A stretch of 64,000 nt of DNA, from positions 1 to 64,000 of the forward strand of contig CAMRHE010001108.1 of assembly GCA_947044405.1 (NCBI GenBank), read 5' to 3'. Below are positions 13,901 to 28,900 of this stretch, one piece after another. The notes under the pieces are model-generated. The model was not told where the DNA came from. It searched no databases and saw only the letters and a program-made list of their open reading frames with translations. This stretch comes from Leptodactylus fallax. Its lineage: Eukaryota; Chordata; Amphibia; Anura; Leptodactylidae. The position numbers and the translations under genes are program-made. Numbering within the stretch: position 1 is the first letter of the stretch; each line of letters begins with the position of its first letter.

Positions 13901-16900
13901 GCCTGTTTACGTTGGGATGACATGGCTGCTAAACCCCCTCCAGGCGGGAGCATTACACGCACAGGTATGCTGCAACCCACACGTGATGCCTGTGTTATGT
14001 GAATGCTCACGTGGTCTCTGTGCACTTCATGATGATCTGTCTCTCTTAGAGTCCTCTGAGACTGAAATCACCACCACCGAAATCATCAAGAGGAGAGATG
14101 TTGGCCCATATGGGATCCGCTCCGAGTACTGTATCAGGAAGATCATTTGTCCCATTGGTGTTCCAGAGGCGCCAAAAGGTAAGAACCAGAACACAAGCGT
14201 CATCCTGCTGACAGATCTGTCCCTGCAGAGAAGTAATGTTATACCTTCACATCGCAGAAACTCCAACACCTCAGCGGAAGGGGCTCCGATCAAGTGCACT
14301 ACGCCCCAAAAGACCAGAGACCCCTAAACAGACGGGGCCAATCATCCTGGAGACCTGGGTGACTGAGGATGAGCTGGAGCTGTGGGAGATCAAGTGCTTT
14401 TCAGAGAGGTAAGTGTCACCCTGCTGCACCTTGTTGGGAGATTTATTGCAGAAATTTCCTTACATCTGGATGGGGCTGTCTCTGCTTGGATTTCTGCTTC
14501 AAATCTGTCACTTTATTCAGCTCGGACCCCAGCAGCGTCTCATTATGAGGACCTACCAGGCCTTGATCGCTCATTACCGATCCCTACACGTGGGACTACA
14601 ACCACTATGTTTTCTCTTTCTACAGGGTGGAGAAGGAGAAGATCCACTCTGGAGAAAATAAGGGTGGCGACTTGAAGAAAGGAGAAGATGCGAAATCCCA
14701 AGTGGATGCACAACTAAAGCAGCAGCGTCTGACAGCCCAGCAGGTAGGTGGCCTGCCCTCGGCAGCCTGGGGGGGCGCTGGATTCTGGAGGGTATTTAGT
14801 TATTCCAGAGTAATCTTTCCTTTCAGAAACGGCTGGAGCAGCAGAAGCAATTACCACTCACCAGTGGCCCCACCAGCGTGGCCACCACCAGCACCACCCT
14901 GACAACTCTTACCACGCCGCACAAAGTGGTGATGGGCTCCTTGGCCGGTTCTGTCACCCCGGGGACAAAAGTAGTGCTGGCAACCAAGGTTGCATCTCCG
15001 GCCACCGTATCGTTCCAACCGAACAAGAACTTCCACCAGACCTTCGCCACGTGGGTCAAGCAGGGACAGACAACCACCGGTAATTGGGGGGGATTTATAG
15101 CAAGTGCTTGATATTGGCAGAGGGAAAAGAGGGGGGAGAGTTACAGAAAGTGCAGAGCAGCAGCATTAGTGTATGTAGGGGCGGCTGTCACTGACCGCTG
15201 TCGGATGCTTTGTGTTTTGTAGCCTCAAACACAGAGGTTTCATCCGCCACGTCTATCACCACCTCAGGCCAAACCTTCCAGATAAGTGGAAGTCCGGTGT
15301 CTGTGGCCGGGAAGGTCCTCACTAAGCTGCCACTGCCGGCCAATAGCAAGATATTAGCAGTGAACGTGCCCTCGTCGCAGGGAGGTAGGGACCAGTGTTG
15401 TCTTCTCCCCTCGTCTTGCTGCGGCTCTGTCTTGTCTCACAACTCTTCCTCTTCCCATGCAGGTGTCGTCCAGGTGCAGCAGAAGGTGTTGGGCATCATC
15501 CCGTCCACTACGGGCGCGCAGCAAACCTTCACAACGTTCCAGCCGCGGACGGCAACAGTCTCCATCAGGCCCAACAATATGGGAACTACTGGTACCACTA
15601 CAACAACCCAACAGGTGTGTATATAAGAGCAGGGGTTGCGTCTGTGGGAAAGGCATGCAGAAAATCCCAGATGTGCACTGTGTGAATGAGGCCTGATAAT
15701 GAGCTCCTGTGTCCTGATGTAGGTGATTACTGCCGGCGCACAGATCCGGCCAGCGGTGACTGTCATCAGGACGCCTTCCTTGCAGCACTCTTCAGTGGCA
15801 AAGCCAATTATGCGCACCCCGCTAATGGTGCAGCAAGGGATCCTGCAGTCTGGTAAGTGGCGCCCCTGCCATCACCAGCTGTAACGTAGTAACTGTATAA
15901 TTCTAATGCCTTGTCTGACCACTTCCTTTACTATTGGCATGTCTTGTAGGTCAGCCTCAGCAGGTAGTAACGCAAATCATAAGGGGTCAGCCCGTCACCA
16001 CTACTATGCCCTTAGGGACGGCAGTTTCCAGTGGAGGACTTAAGGTGGGCACACCAGTACAACAAGCCCAGCCGCAGGCCACCACCCCGCAGGCCACTAG
16101 GCCACCTCAGCAGGGGCAAGTGAAACTGACCATGGCTCAGCTTACACAGCTCACCCAGCAGCAGGTAAGATGTGGGTCTGCAGTGCTTGGTCTGGTGCAG
16201 GGTTTCTCATCTGCTGCAGCTAATGCTTGTGTTGTGCAGGGTGGAAACCAGAGCCTCACCGTTGTGGTCCAAGGTCAAGGACAGACCACAGGACAGCTGC
16301 AGTTAATACCGCAAGGAGTGACCGTAATCCCCAGCCCCGGGCAGCAGTTAATGCAAGCTGCAATGCCCAATGGTACCATCCAAAGGTTCCTGTTTACTCC
16401 TCTGCCTCCGGGCTCCACATCAGCCAGCACGGCTGTTACCTCCACTACCACAGCAGGTAGGTGACCGCCCGCCTAATGATCACATCCTCATTCTGAATTG
16501 TTTTGCTCTTATATTAGCTTTTTCTTTTCTCTTGTAGTGTCTTCATCTTGTGAACAGAAACCTGCAGTCCAGGGCCTGAACAGCCAGTCCATTCCTCCCC
16601 CATTGGGTCCGACCCAGTCTTCACAGCCCCTTCCTCAGTGTACAGACTCTTCTATTCCTCCAGCTCAGACAGATCAGATGCCATCACAGGTTCCCTCGCT
16701 GCCTCCACAAGCCTTGCACTGTGCTGGGACCACAGATGATGGACAGCAGAAACAGCCAGTGACTTGTGCGCCTGGGATTCCTGTGTCTGTACCAGAGGCT
16801 TCACCACAGACTTTTCCAGCACATGGCCTGGAGACAACCAATGCTGCTCATGTTCCCACACCCCAGGTCCAGATGGCGTCACAGCCCTCAGCACAACCTC

Positions 16901-19900
16901 AACTTCTCAGCCGAGCCCAAGTTCAGACTTTGCCCCCCAATCCAAGCCAAACACACCCCTCAATTCAGATGACTCTGCCAGCTTCATTCCACATTCAGTC
17001 ACCCCCGCTTCAGGCTGCCAACCAGCCAAAGTCTCAGGCACACATTCAGCCGGCAAACCAAGTGACTGTACAGTCTCCCTCCCGGGCGCAAGTGCAGATT
17101 CAGCCGGCGCAGACACAGGTCATTACGATGCCCCAACTCCACCAGCAAGTGCAGGTTCTCTCCCATCTCCCCCCTCAGGTGATGGCTCAGATTCAGCAAG
17201 GAGGAATCCCCCAGCAAATAAAACTACAGCTGCCTTTCCAGATCCAACAGGCCGGGACTACACAGGCGCACCAGATCCAAAATGTGGTGACTGTGCAAGC
17301 ATCCAGTGTACAGGAGCATCTGCAGAGGATCAAGCAGATCCAAGAACAGCAGAACAAGAAAAAGCAGGAGGTGAAGAGAGAGCAGACTCTGCAAGGAACT
17401 AACCAGAGCGAGATCATCCAGAAGCAGGTACGAGGGGTGGGGATGCTACATCTCATCCTGGGAATTCAGAGGCTTAGCTGTATACACTCAACGACCAAAC
17501 AAATCCTCATCTCAGCGTCGTGTAATGATGAGCTATGGTGGGCGCCTCCAGCCGGGATGAGATATGGTTGGGCTTGGAGGTATACGGGTTCTCTAAGGTA
17601 TCCTGTGGCACTGATGATCCAGACTGAGACAGTGGTGTGTAACAGACGTCAGCTGTGTCTGGAAGGTAGGAAGGGAACTGGGGGAGCTGCGTGTTCTTGT
17701 CAGCAGATCAGATGATCCTCTCTACTGTCTTTGTGTCTTAGAGACATGTTTAGCCGTCAGAGATCTCTCACTAAATGGATACACTACCCAAAAGTAGGGC
17801 AGTGAGGAAGCTTTTATCTCTTCCGATCTCACCTGTAATCATTTACATATCTGCCTGAGACATAACTGGAGCAGTCTGACATTTATATTGGGAGGGGCGC
17901 TCATATTTGAGCGTATAACCTGCCCTGGCACGGATCTGCAGCTCTCCCTATTGATATGAATCAATGGAAAATGGTGGAAGGGACGCAGCGCTAAATCTGC
18001 CAGTCAGAAGCCCCGAAAGAGATCATGTGATAATCCCGGACTTGTCCGAGCCTCTGCTGTAATGGGTTGTACAGGACTCCTGATCGCTCTCTCTGTCCCA
18101 CAGGTCGTGATGAAGCAGAACGCTGTGATCGAGCACCTGAAGCAGAAGAAGACCATGACACCCGTAGAAAGAGAGGAGAATCAGAGGTTGGATCCATAGT
18201 CTGTGCGCTCTGTAATGTCATCGCGGTGACAGTCTAGTTGTTAGGGTCACAAATCCCTAGCAACCAGTCTGCCTGACTTCTGAGGGTAAGAAGCAGTAAT
18301 AGACTTGTGTGCCTTTCAGGATGATCGTGTGTAACCAGGTGATGAAATACATCCTCGATAAGATCGACAAGGAAGAAAAACAGGCGGCAAAGAAACGCAA
18401 GCGAGAGGAGAACGTGGAGCAGAAGAAGAGCAGGCAGAACGCCAGCAAGCTCTCAGCCCTGCTCTTCAAGCACAAGGAGCAGCTGAAGGCTGAGATCCTG
18501 AAGAAGAGGGCGCTCCTAGACAAGGAGCTGCAGATCGAGGTGCAGGTGCGTCTGCTCTGCCAGCGGGAGGGGAATGTCTGACTACTAAGTGTCCTAAAAC
18601 TCTGATCTGTTCACAGGAGGAGCTGAAGAAAGATCTGCATAAAATCAAGAAGGAAAAGGAGCGAGCACAGGCCGCCACCTCACCCCCCCCACCCTCCACA
18701 GTCACCCCCACTACCCTCACCACCCCCACCGCCACCGCCCCCCTGTACACAGGCCCTCACCCACATCGCCCACCTCCTGCCACAAGCGGAAGAGGGAGGA
18801 GGAGAAGGAGCATCACCATCCTTCCAAGTCGAAAAAGAAGAAAATCATTTCCTCTACCTCAAAAGACAACAAGAAGGACAACAAACTCTACTGCATCTGC
18901 AAGACCCCCTACGACGAGTCCAAGTGAGTGGTGTCCTGTTCCATGTGTATATCACCACCTCAGGCAGTAGTGCAGCGCCATTACATGTAGACCTGTGTTT
19001 TATATATATATATATATATATATAATAAGTGAGTGTGAACATGGCCCTCATACACACAGACTAGTGTCCTATAGTCACATGGGGGCTCCTCGGGGGTGGG
19101 GTTTGCTCTGCTCCAGGGTTCAGGACACTTGCACTCATGTCATTAGTTTATTCTTCCCTCTATAAGATGCCGGTATTCACCATACGTGATGTCCCCGTCT
19201 GCAGCACACACGGCCTGTGCCCTGCAGTCACTACCAGGAGACCCCACACATGAAATGTCTGTTCCCATCAGTGTATTTGTGTTGTCGTGTCAGCCCAGCT
19301 TCCTTTGTGGATAGCCACCAGACGGGGGTGTTCTCTGTGTGGGTGTCACCGGGGCTTTTGTGCAGGGGAAGTGTAGTTTGTTGCATGATCTAATACATCA
19401 CACCATGGAAGACTCATCCACTAGTGTAGGGGCTCAGTCAGGTACCACAGCTTGTGTCAGTAAGTCCTGACGCCTGGCACCCTCCAGCTCTTGCTGCTCT
19501 GCAGGTGACAGGAGGCTGCGGTCTGTTCCATGCTGTTGTTTCTGTGTAATTGTTGCACCTGCCATCTCCTATATCCAGGGTCCCCTCCCCCAGCTCAGCT
19601 CTTGTTCTAGGTGCGCCGTATACGGGGTCAGGTGAAGGTAAGTGGGGACATTGTGTGTACTGGTCATCCTCCTCCTGCCGCCATGATGCTCATTCTCTGA
19701 CCTGAGCCTGTGTCCTGCTCATTTACTTTTGTGGTCCGGTCCATTCGTGTTGTGTCTTGTGCATGGTGCTCCCCGGGGAGGAGGTGTGTGTCTCTCCCTC
19801 AGATGTCATTGGTCATTGTGCCTGTTGTAGGGTTTGTGCTGCTGTCAGAACCGGTGCTGGGGGCGGTGTATGAGAAGGTCTCCTTATCGGGGTCCCAATC

Positions 19901-22900
19901 TGTAGTCCTGCCCGGGCCCTGCCATATTGTGTTCTGCATGTAATTGTGTATTGGTTGCCCTCATATAGTGCTTCGTGAATCTATGCAGAGGGGGTGCACA
20001 TCTATTCCTGGGGGTGTGAAATCTAAGTCACCAGCAGAATAGTGAGCGCAGCTCTGGAGTATAATACAGGATAAGTAATATAATGTATGTACACAGTGAC
20101 TGCACCAGCAGAATAGTGAGCGCAGCTCTGGAGTATAATACAGGATGTAACTCAGGATCAGTACAAGATAAGTAATGTAATGTATGTACACAGTGACTGC
20201 ACCAGCAGAATAGTGAGCGCAGCTCTGGAGTATAATACAGGATAAGTAATGTAATGTATGTACACAGTGACTGCACCAGCAGAATAGTGAGCGCAGCTCT
20301 GGAGTATAATACAGGATAAGTAATGTAATGTATGTACACAGTGACTGCACCAGCAGAATAGTGAGTGCAGCTCTGGAGTATAATACAGGATGTAACCAGG
20401 ATCAGTACAGGATAAGTAATGTAATGTATGTACACAGTGACTGTACCAGCAGAATAGTGAGCGCAGCTCTGGGGTATAATACAGGATGTAACTCAGGATC
20501 AGTACAGGATAAGTAATGTAATGTATGTACACAGTGACTGCACCAGCAGAATAGTGAGCGCAGCTCTGGAGTATAATACAGGATGTAACTCAGGATCAGT
20601 ACAAGATAAGTAATGTAATGTATGTACACAGTGACTGCACCAGCAGAATAGTGAGCGCAGCTCTGGAGTATAATACAGGATAAGTAATGTAATGTATGTA
20701 CACAGTGACTGCACCAGCAGAATAGTGAGCGCAGCTCTGGAGTATAATACAGGATAAGTAATGTAATGTATGTACACAGTGACTGCACCAGCAGAATAGT
20801 GAGTGCAGCTCTGGAGTATAATACAGGATAAGTAATGTAATGTATGTACACAGTGACTGCACCAGCAGAATAGTGAGCGCAGCTCTGGAGTATAATACAG
20901 GATAAGTAATGTAATGTATGTACACAGTGACTGTACCAGCAGAATAGTGAGCGCAGCTCTGGAGTATAATACAGGATGTAACTCAGGATCAGTACAGGAT
21001 AAGTAATGTAATGTATGTACACAGTGACTGTACCAGCAGAATAGTGAGCGCAGCTCTGGAGTATAATACAGGATGTAACTCAGGATCAGTACAGGATAAG
21101 TAATGTAATGTATGTACACAGTGACTGCACCAGCAGAATAGTGAGCGCAGCTCTGGAGTATAATACAGGATAAGTAATGTAATGTATGTACACAGTGACT
21201 GTACCAGCAGAATAGTGAGCGCAGCTCTGGAGTATAATACAGGATAAGTAATGTAATGTATGTACACAGTGACTGCACCAGCAGAATAGTGAGCGCAGCT
21301 CTGGAGTATAATACAGGATGTAACTCAGGATCAGTACAGGATAAGTAATGTAATGTATGTACACAGTGACTGTACCAGCAGAATAGTGAGTGCAGCTCTG
21401 GAGTATAATACAGGATAAGTAATGTAATGTATGTACACAGTGACTGCACCAGCAGAATAGTGAGCGCAGCTCTGGAGTATAATACAGGATAAGTAATGTA
21501 ATGTATGTACACAGTGACTGTACCAGCAGAATAGTGAGCGCAGCTCTGGAGTATAATACAGGATGTAACTCAGGATCAGTACAGGATAAGTAATGTAATG
21601 TATGTACACAGTGACTGTACCAGCAGAATAGTGAGCGCAGCTCTGGAGTATAATACAGGATAAGTAATGTAATGTATGTACACAGTGACTGTACCAGCAG
21701 AATAGTGAGCGCAGCTCTGGAGTATAATACAGGATGTAACTCAGGATCAGTACAGGATAAGTAATGTAATGTATGTACACAGTGACTGCACCAGCAGAAT
21801 AGTGAGCGCAGCTCTGGAGTATAATACAGGATGTAACTCAGGATCAGTACAGGATAAGTAATGTAATGTATGTACACAGTGACTGCACCAGCAGAATAGT
21901 GAGTGCAGCTCTGGAGTATAATACAGGATAAGTAATGTAATGTATGTACACAGTGACTGTACCAGCAGAATAGTGAGTGCAGCTCTGGAGTATAATACAG
22001 GATGTAACTCAGGATCAGTACAGGATAAGTAATGTAATGTATGTACACAGTGACTGTACCAGCAGAATAGTGAGTGCAGCTCTGGAGTATAATACAGGAT
22101 AAGTAATGTAATGTATGTACACAGTGACTGCACCAGCAGAATAGTGAGCGCAGCTCTGGAGTATAATACAGGATAAGTAATGTAATGTATGTACACAGTG
22201 ACTGCACCAGCAGAATAGTGAGCGCAGCTCTGGAGTATAATACAGGATAAGTAATGTAATGTATGTACACAGTGACTGTACCAGCAGAATAGTGAGTGCA
22301 GCTCTGGAGTATAATACAGGATAAGTAATGTAATGTATGTACACAGTGACTGTACCAGCAGAATAGTGAGTGCAGCTCTGGAGTATAATACAGGATAGGA
22401 TAAGTAATGTAATGTATGTACACAGTGACTGTACCAGCAGAATAGTGAGCGCAGCTCTGGAGTATAATACAGGATAAGTAATGTAATGTATGTACACAGT
22501 GACTGCACCAGCAGAATAGTGAGCGCAGCTCTGGAGTATAATACAGGATAAGTAATGTAATGTATGTACACAGTGACTGCACCAGCAGAATAGTGAGCGC
22601 AGCTCTGGAGTATAATACAGGATAAGTAATGTAATGTATGTACACAGTGACTGTACCAGCAGAATAGTGAGTGCAGCTCTGGAGTATAATACAGGATAAG
22701 TAATGTAATGTATGTACACAGTGACTGCACCAGCAGAATAGTGAGCGCAGCTCTGGAGTATAATACAGGATGTAACTCAGGATCAGTACAGGATAAGCAA
22801 TGTAATGTATGTACACAGTGACTGCACCAGCAGAATAGTGAGTGCAGCTCTGGGGTATAATACAGGATGTAACTCAGGATCAGTACAGGATAAGTAATGT

Positions 22901-25900
22901 AATGTATGTACACAGTGACTGCACCAGCAGAATAGTGAGCGCAGCTCTGGAGTATAATACAGGATAAGTAATGTAATGTATGTACACAGTGACTGCACCA
23001 GCAGAATAGTGAGTGCAGCTCTGGAGTATAATACAGGATAAGTAATGTAATGTATGTACATAGTGACTGCACCAGCAGAATAGTGAGCGCAGCTCTGGAG
23101 TATAATACAGGATGTAACTCAGGATCAGTACAGGATAAGTAATGTAATGTATGTACACAGTGACTGCACCAGCAGAATAGTGAGTGCAGCTCTGGAGTAT
23201 AATACAGGATAAGTAATGTAATGTATGTACACAGTGACTGCACCAGCAGAATAGTGAGTGCAGCTCTGGAGTATAATACTGGATAGGTAATGTCATGTTT
23301 ATACACAGTGACTGTACCAGCAGAATAGTGAGCGCAGCTCTGGAGTATAATACAGGATACATGAAGGGATTTTTAATCATGGTTACCAGTCCCCTCACTG
23401 TTTAGCAGTGGAGACTTTCTGTGAATAATAAGGTTACTTATTATGGGTCAGACTGTCTCAGTTTTCTGATCTGCCACTACGCTAAGCATGACCTTAATAA
23501 CATTAGTAGGGCTAGTACAGGTCAGATGAGGTACAGAAGTTGGGACATATTCACGTGTAGCTTCAGTTCTAAACAACTTTCCATGAATGAATTGTACAGG
23601 TGAATATAAAAAAAAACTTTGTAATATAACTTAGTAAAGAGATCTGTTTCCTTCTCCACTTAAGCTGTTCTCCTCCTTGTCTTCAATCTGACTGCTTGTT
23701 TACATAAGATTCAGCCTGACATGTAGAGCTCTATGGAGAGGGGGGGAGGAGGAGGCTGATGTTGCCTCTTATCTACAACCTAGCACAGTAGCCGCAATTA
23801 TTTGAATGTCTCTTCTATCCCCCCTCCCCTCTTCATAGACTACTATATAGAATATAATTCAGCCTGATAAGTGGAGAAGGAAACCGATTTCTTTGGTAAG
23901 ATGTATTATAAAGTCATGTAGTTGTTTAGAACTTGGGCTGCGCTTTAAGGTTTGATCCTTGGCTCAGATGTGACATTTTGCGGCTGGTGTTTCGGTGGGT
24001 TCCTGTGACCGTCTCCCCCTCTGCATAGACACAAGTCATGACTTTCCATTCATTGCTCAGGATAGATCGCCCCCTGTGGGATCTCGCCACCTGTTCTTGG
24101 CGCAGCCGTTGTTGCCCCCAGTGCCGGCGCATCCACCAAGGAAGCTGTAGCCGTGTTGAGTGTTACAAGCGCCGGCTGCTTTCTCTGTAAATGACAACTG
24201 TTGGGTGTTTGTGCTGTGAATTGATTCCAGGTTCTATATTGGCTGTGAGCTTTGTGCTAATTGGTATCACGGAGAATGTGTTGGCATCACAGAGACGGAA
24301 GCCAAGAAAGTGGATGTATACATCTGTAATGAGTGTAAACGCTCACAAGAGGGCAGCAGTGAGGAGTTGTATTGTATCTGCAGGACGCCGTATGATGATT
24401 CACAGTGAGTCCTGGGAACCTTTCTCTACTAACTAGAGCGCTCGTTGGATGTTTGCAGCTCAGTCGCTTTACCTTTCCTTAGCTCCAGAGTCTCCATTAA
24501 CCTGGCCAGAGCATGCTTTGTCCCCTCACTGGGGGAGGGGATTGTCTGGTGACCCCTTTGAATGTGTCACGAGCGATCTCTAAACATAGTGTGTGCTGCA
24601 TGTTCTCTGGACTGATGACTGCAGAGCATCGCGACTCTTTCTCTCTGCTTTACACTTGGGAAATGATGTGTCTCTAGCAGTTGGCGGCCCCTGCTGTCTG
24701 GTCCTGTGTACTGCAGCTCTGCCCGCACACAGGGCTCCTAGACTCCTCAGCTTTTGCTTTAGGGATGTTTGGGGGTCATTAGCTGAGATCTGCTCGTCTT
24801 TACGCAGATCTGTGTGATGTCACCGCTGTCTGTGTCCTCTTCTCACCTCCTGCTCTTGTGTTGGACTGTGTAGATTTTACATCGGGTGTGATCGCTGCCA
24901 GAACTGGTTCCACGGTCGCTGCGTTGGGATTTTGCAGAGCGAGGCGGAATACATAGACGAGTACGTGTGTCCTGAGTGTCAGTCTACCGAAGACGCCATG
25001 ACGGTGCTGAGCCCACTGACCGACAAGGATTACGAGGGATTGAAGCGAGTTCTCAGGTCATTACAGGTAAGAGAAGAGTTAATGGGGTATCAATTGCTGA
25101 ACATGTATGTAAAAATCAGTAAAGCATGTCCGGAGCAAAATGGACTAATGTAAACAGTGTGTACAAAACTCCCCGCCCCGAATCTGCTGGTACAGTCACT
25201 GTGTACATACATTACATTACTTATCCTGTACTGATCCTGAGTTACATCCTGTATTATACTCCAGAGCTGCGCTCACTATTCTGCTGGTACAGTCACTGTG
25301 TACATACATTACATTACTTATCCTATCCTGTATTATACTCCAGAGCTGCGCTCACTATTCTGCTGGTGCAGTCACTGTGTACATACATTACATTACTTAT
25401 CCTGTACTGATCCTGAGTTACATCCTGTATTATACTCCAGAGCTGCGCTCACTATTCTGCTGGTACAGTCACTGTGTACATACATCACATTACTTATCCT
25501 GTATTATACTCCAGAGCTGCACTCACTATTCTGCTGGTACAGTCACTGTGTACATACATTACATTACTTATCCTGTACTGATCCTGAGTTACATCCTGTA
25601 TTATACTCCAGAGCTGCGCTCACTATTCTGCTGGTGCAGTCACTGTGTACATACATTACATTACTTATCCTGTACTGATCCTGAGTTACATCCTGTATTA
25701 TACTCCAGAGCTGCGCTCACTATTCTGCTGGTGCAGTCACTGTGTACATACATTACATTACTTATCCTGTATTATACTCCAGAGCTGCGCTCACTATTCT
25801 GCTGGTGCAGTCACTGTGTACATACATTACATTACTTATCCTGTATTATACTCCAGAGCTGTGCTCACTATTCTGCTGGTACAGTCACTGTGTACATACA

Positions 25901-28900
25901 TTACATTACTTATCCTATCCTGTATTATACTCCAGAGCTGCGCTCACTATTCTGCTGGTGCAGTCACTGTGTACATACATTACATTACTTATCCTGTATT
26001 ATACTCCAGAGCTGCACTCACTATTCTGCTGGTGCAGTCACTGTGTACATACATTACATTACTTATCCTGTACTGATCCTGAGTTACATCCTGTATTACA
26101 CTCCAGAGCTGCACTCACTATTCTGCTGGTGCAGTCACTGTGTACATACATTACATTACTTATCCTGTACTGATCCTGAGTTACATCCTGTATTATACTC
26201 CAGAGCTCGCCACATCTGCTGGCAGTCTGGACAACAACAACTTCCTTATTCTCCAGAGCTGCGCTCACTATTCTGCTGGTACAGTCACTGTGTACATACA
26301 TCACATTACTTATCCTGTATTATACTCCAGAGCTGCACTCACTATTCTGCTGGTACAGTCACTGTGTACATACATTACATTACTTATCCTGTATTATACT
26401 CCAGAGCTGCACTCACTATTCTGCTGGTACAGTCACTGCGTACATACATTACATTACTTATCCTGTACTGATCCTGAGTTACATCCTGTATTATACTCCA
26501 GAGCTGCGCTCACTATTCTGCTGGTGCAGTCACTGTGTACATACATTACATTACTTATCCTGTACTGATCCTGAGTTACATCCTGTATTATACTCCAGAG
26601 CTGCGCTCACTATTCTGCTGGTGCAGTCACTGTGTACATACATTACATTACTTATCCTGTATTATACTCCAGAGCTGCACTCACTCTTCTGCTGGTACAG
26701 TCACTGTGTACATACATTACATTACTTATCCTGTACTGATCCTGAGTTACATCCTGTATTATACTCCAGAGCTGCGCTCACTATTCTGCTGGTGCAGTCA
26801 CTGTGTACATACATTACATTACTTATCCTGTATTATACTCCAGAGCTGCACTCACTATTCTGCTGGTACAGTCACTGTGTACATACATTACATTACTTAT
26901 CCTGTATTATACTCCAGAGCTGCACTCACTATTCTGCTGGTACAGTCACTGTGTACATACATTACATTACTTATCCTGTACTGATCCTGAGTTACATCCT
27001 GTATTATACTCCAGAGCTGCGCTCACTATTCTGCTGGTACAGTCACTGTGTACATACATTACATTACTTATCCTGTATTATACTCCAGAGCTGCACTCAC
27101 TATTCTGCTGGTACAGTCACTGTGTACATACATTACATTACTTATCCTGTATTATACTCCAGAGCTGCACTCACTATTCTGCTGGTGCAGTCACTGTGTA
27201 CATACATTACATTACTTATCCTGTACTGATCCTGAGTTACATCCTGTATTATACTCCAGAGCTGCACTCACTATTCTGCTGGTACAGTCACTGTGTACAT
27301 ACATTACATTACTTATCCTGTACTGATCCTGAGTTACATCCTGTATTATACTCCAGAGCTGTGCTCACTATTCTGCTGGTGCAGTCACTGTGTACATACA
27401 TTACATTACTTATCCTGTATTATACTCCAGAGCTGCACTCACTATTCTGCTGGTGCAGTCACTGTGTACATACATTACATTACTTATCCTGTATTATACG
27501 CCAGAGCTGCACTCACTATTCTGCTGGTACAGTCACTGTGTACATACATTACATTACTTATCCTGTATTATACTCCAGAGCTGCGCTCACTATTCTGCTG
27601 GTGCAGTCACTGTGTACATACATTACATTACTTATCCTGTATTATACTCCAGAGCTGCGCTCACTATTCTGCTGGTACAGTCACTGTGTACATACATTAC
27701 ATTACTTATCCTGTACTGATCCTGAGTTACATCCTGTATTATACTCCAGAGCTGCGCTCACTATTCTGCTGGTACAGTCACTGTGTACATACATTACATT
27801 ACTTATCCTGTATTATACTCCAGAGCTGCACTCACTATTCTGCTGGTACAGTCACTGTGTACATACATTACATTACTTATCCTGTATTATACTCCAGAGC
27901 TGCGCTCACTATTCTGCTGGTACAGTCACTGTGTACATACATTACATTACTTATCCTGTATTATACTCCAGAGCTGCACTCACTATTCTGCTGGTACAGT
28001 CTCTGTGTACATACATTACATTACTTATCCTGTACTGATCCTGAGTTACATCCTGTATTATACTCCAGAGCTGCACTCACTATTCTGCTGGTGCAGTCGC
28101 TGTGTACATACATTACATTACTTATCCTGTACTGATCCTGAGTTACATCCTGTATTATACTCCAGAGCTGCGCTCACTATTCTGCTGCTACAGTCACTGT
28201 GTACATACATTACATTACTTATCCTGTATTATACTCCAGAGCTGCGCTCACTATTCTGCTGGTACAGTCACTGTGTACATACATTACATTACTTATCCTG
28301 TATTATACTCCAGAGCTGCACTCACTATTCTGCTGGTGCAGTCACTGTGTACATACATTACTTATGTATTATACTCCAGAGCTGCGCTCACTATTCTGCT
28401 GCTACAGTCACTGTGTACATACATTACATTACTTATCCTGTATTATACTCCAGAGCTGCGCTCACTATTCTGCTGGTGCAGTCACTGTGTACATACATTA
28501 CATTACTTGTCCTGTACTGATCCTGAGTTACATCCTGTATTATACTCCAGAGCTGCGCTCACTATTCTGCTGGTACAGTCACTGTGTACATACATTACAT
28601 TACTTATCCTGTATTATACTCCAGAGCTGCGCTCACTATTCTGCTGGTACAGACACTGTGTACATACATTACATTACTTATCCTGTATTATACTCCAGAG
28701 CTGCGCTCACTATTCTGCTGGTGCAGTCACTGTGTACATACATTACATTACTTATCCTGTATTATACTCCAGAGCTGCGCTCACTATTCTGCTGGTACAG
28801 TCACTGTGTACATACATTACATTACTTATCCTGTATTATACTCCAGAGCTGCGCTCACTATTCTGCTGGTACAGTCACTGTGTACATACATTACATTACT

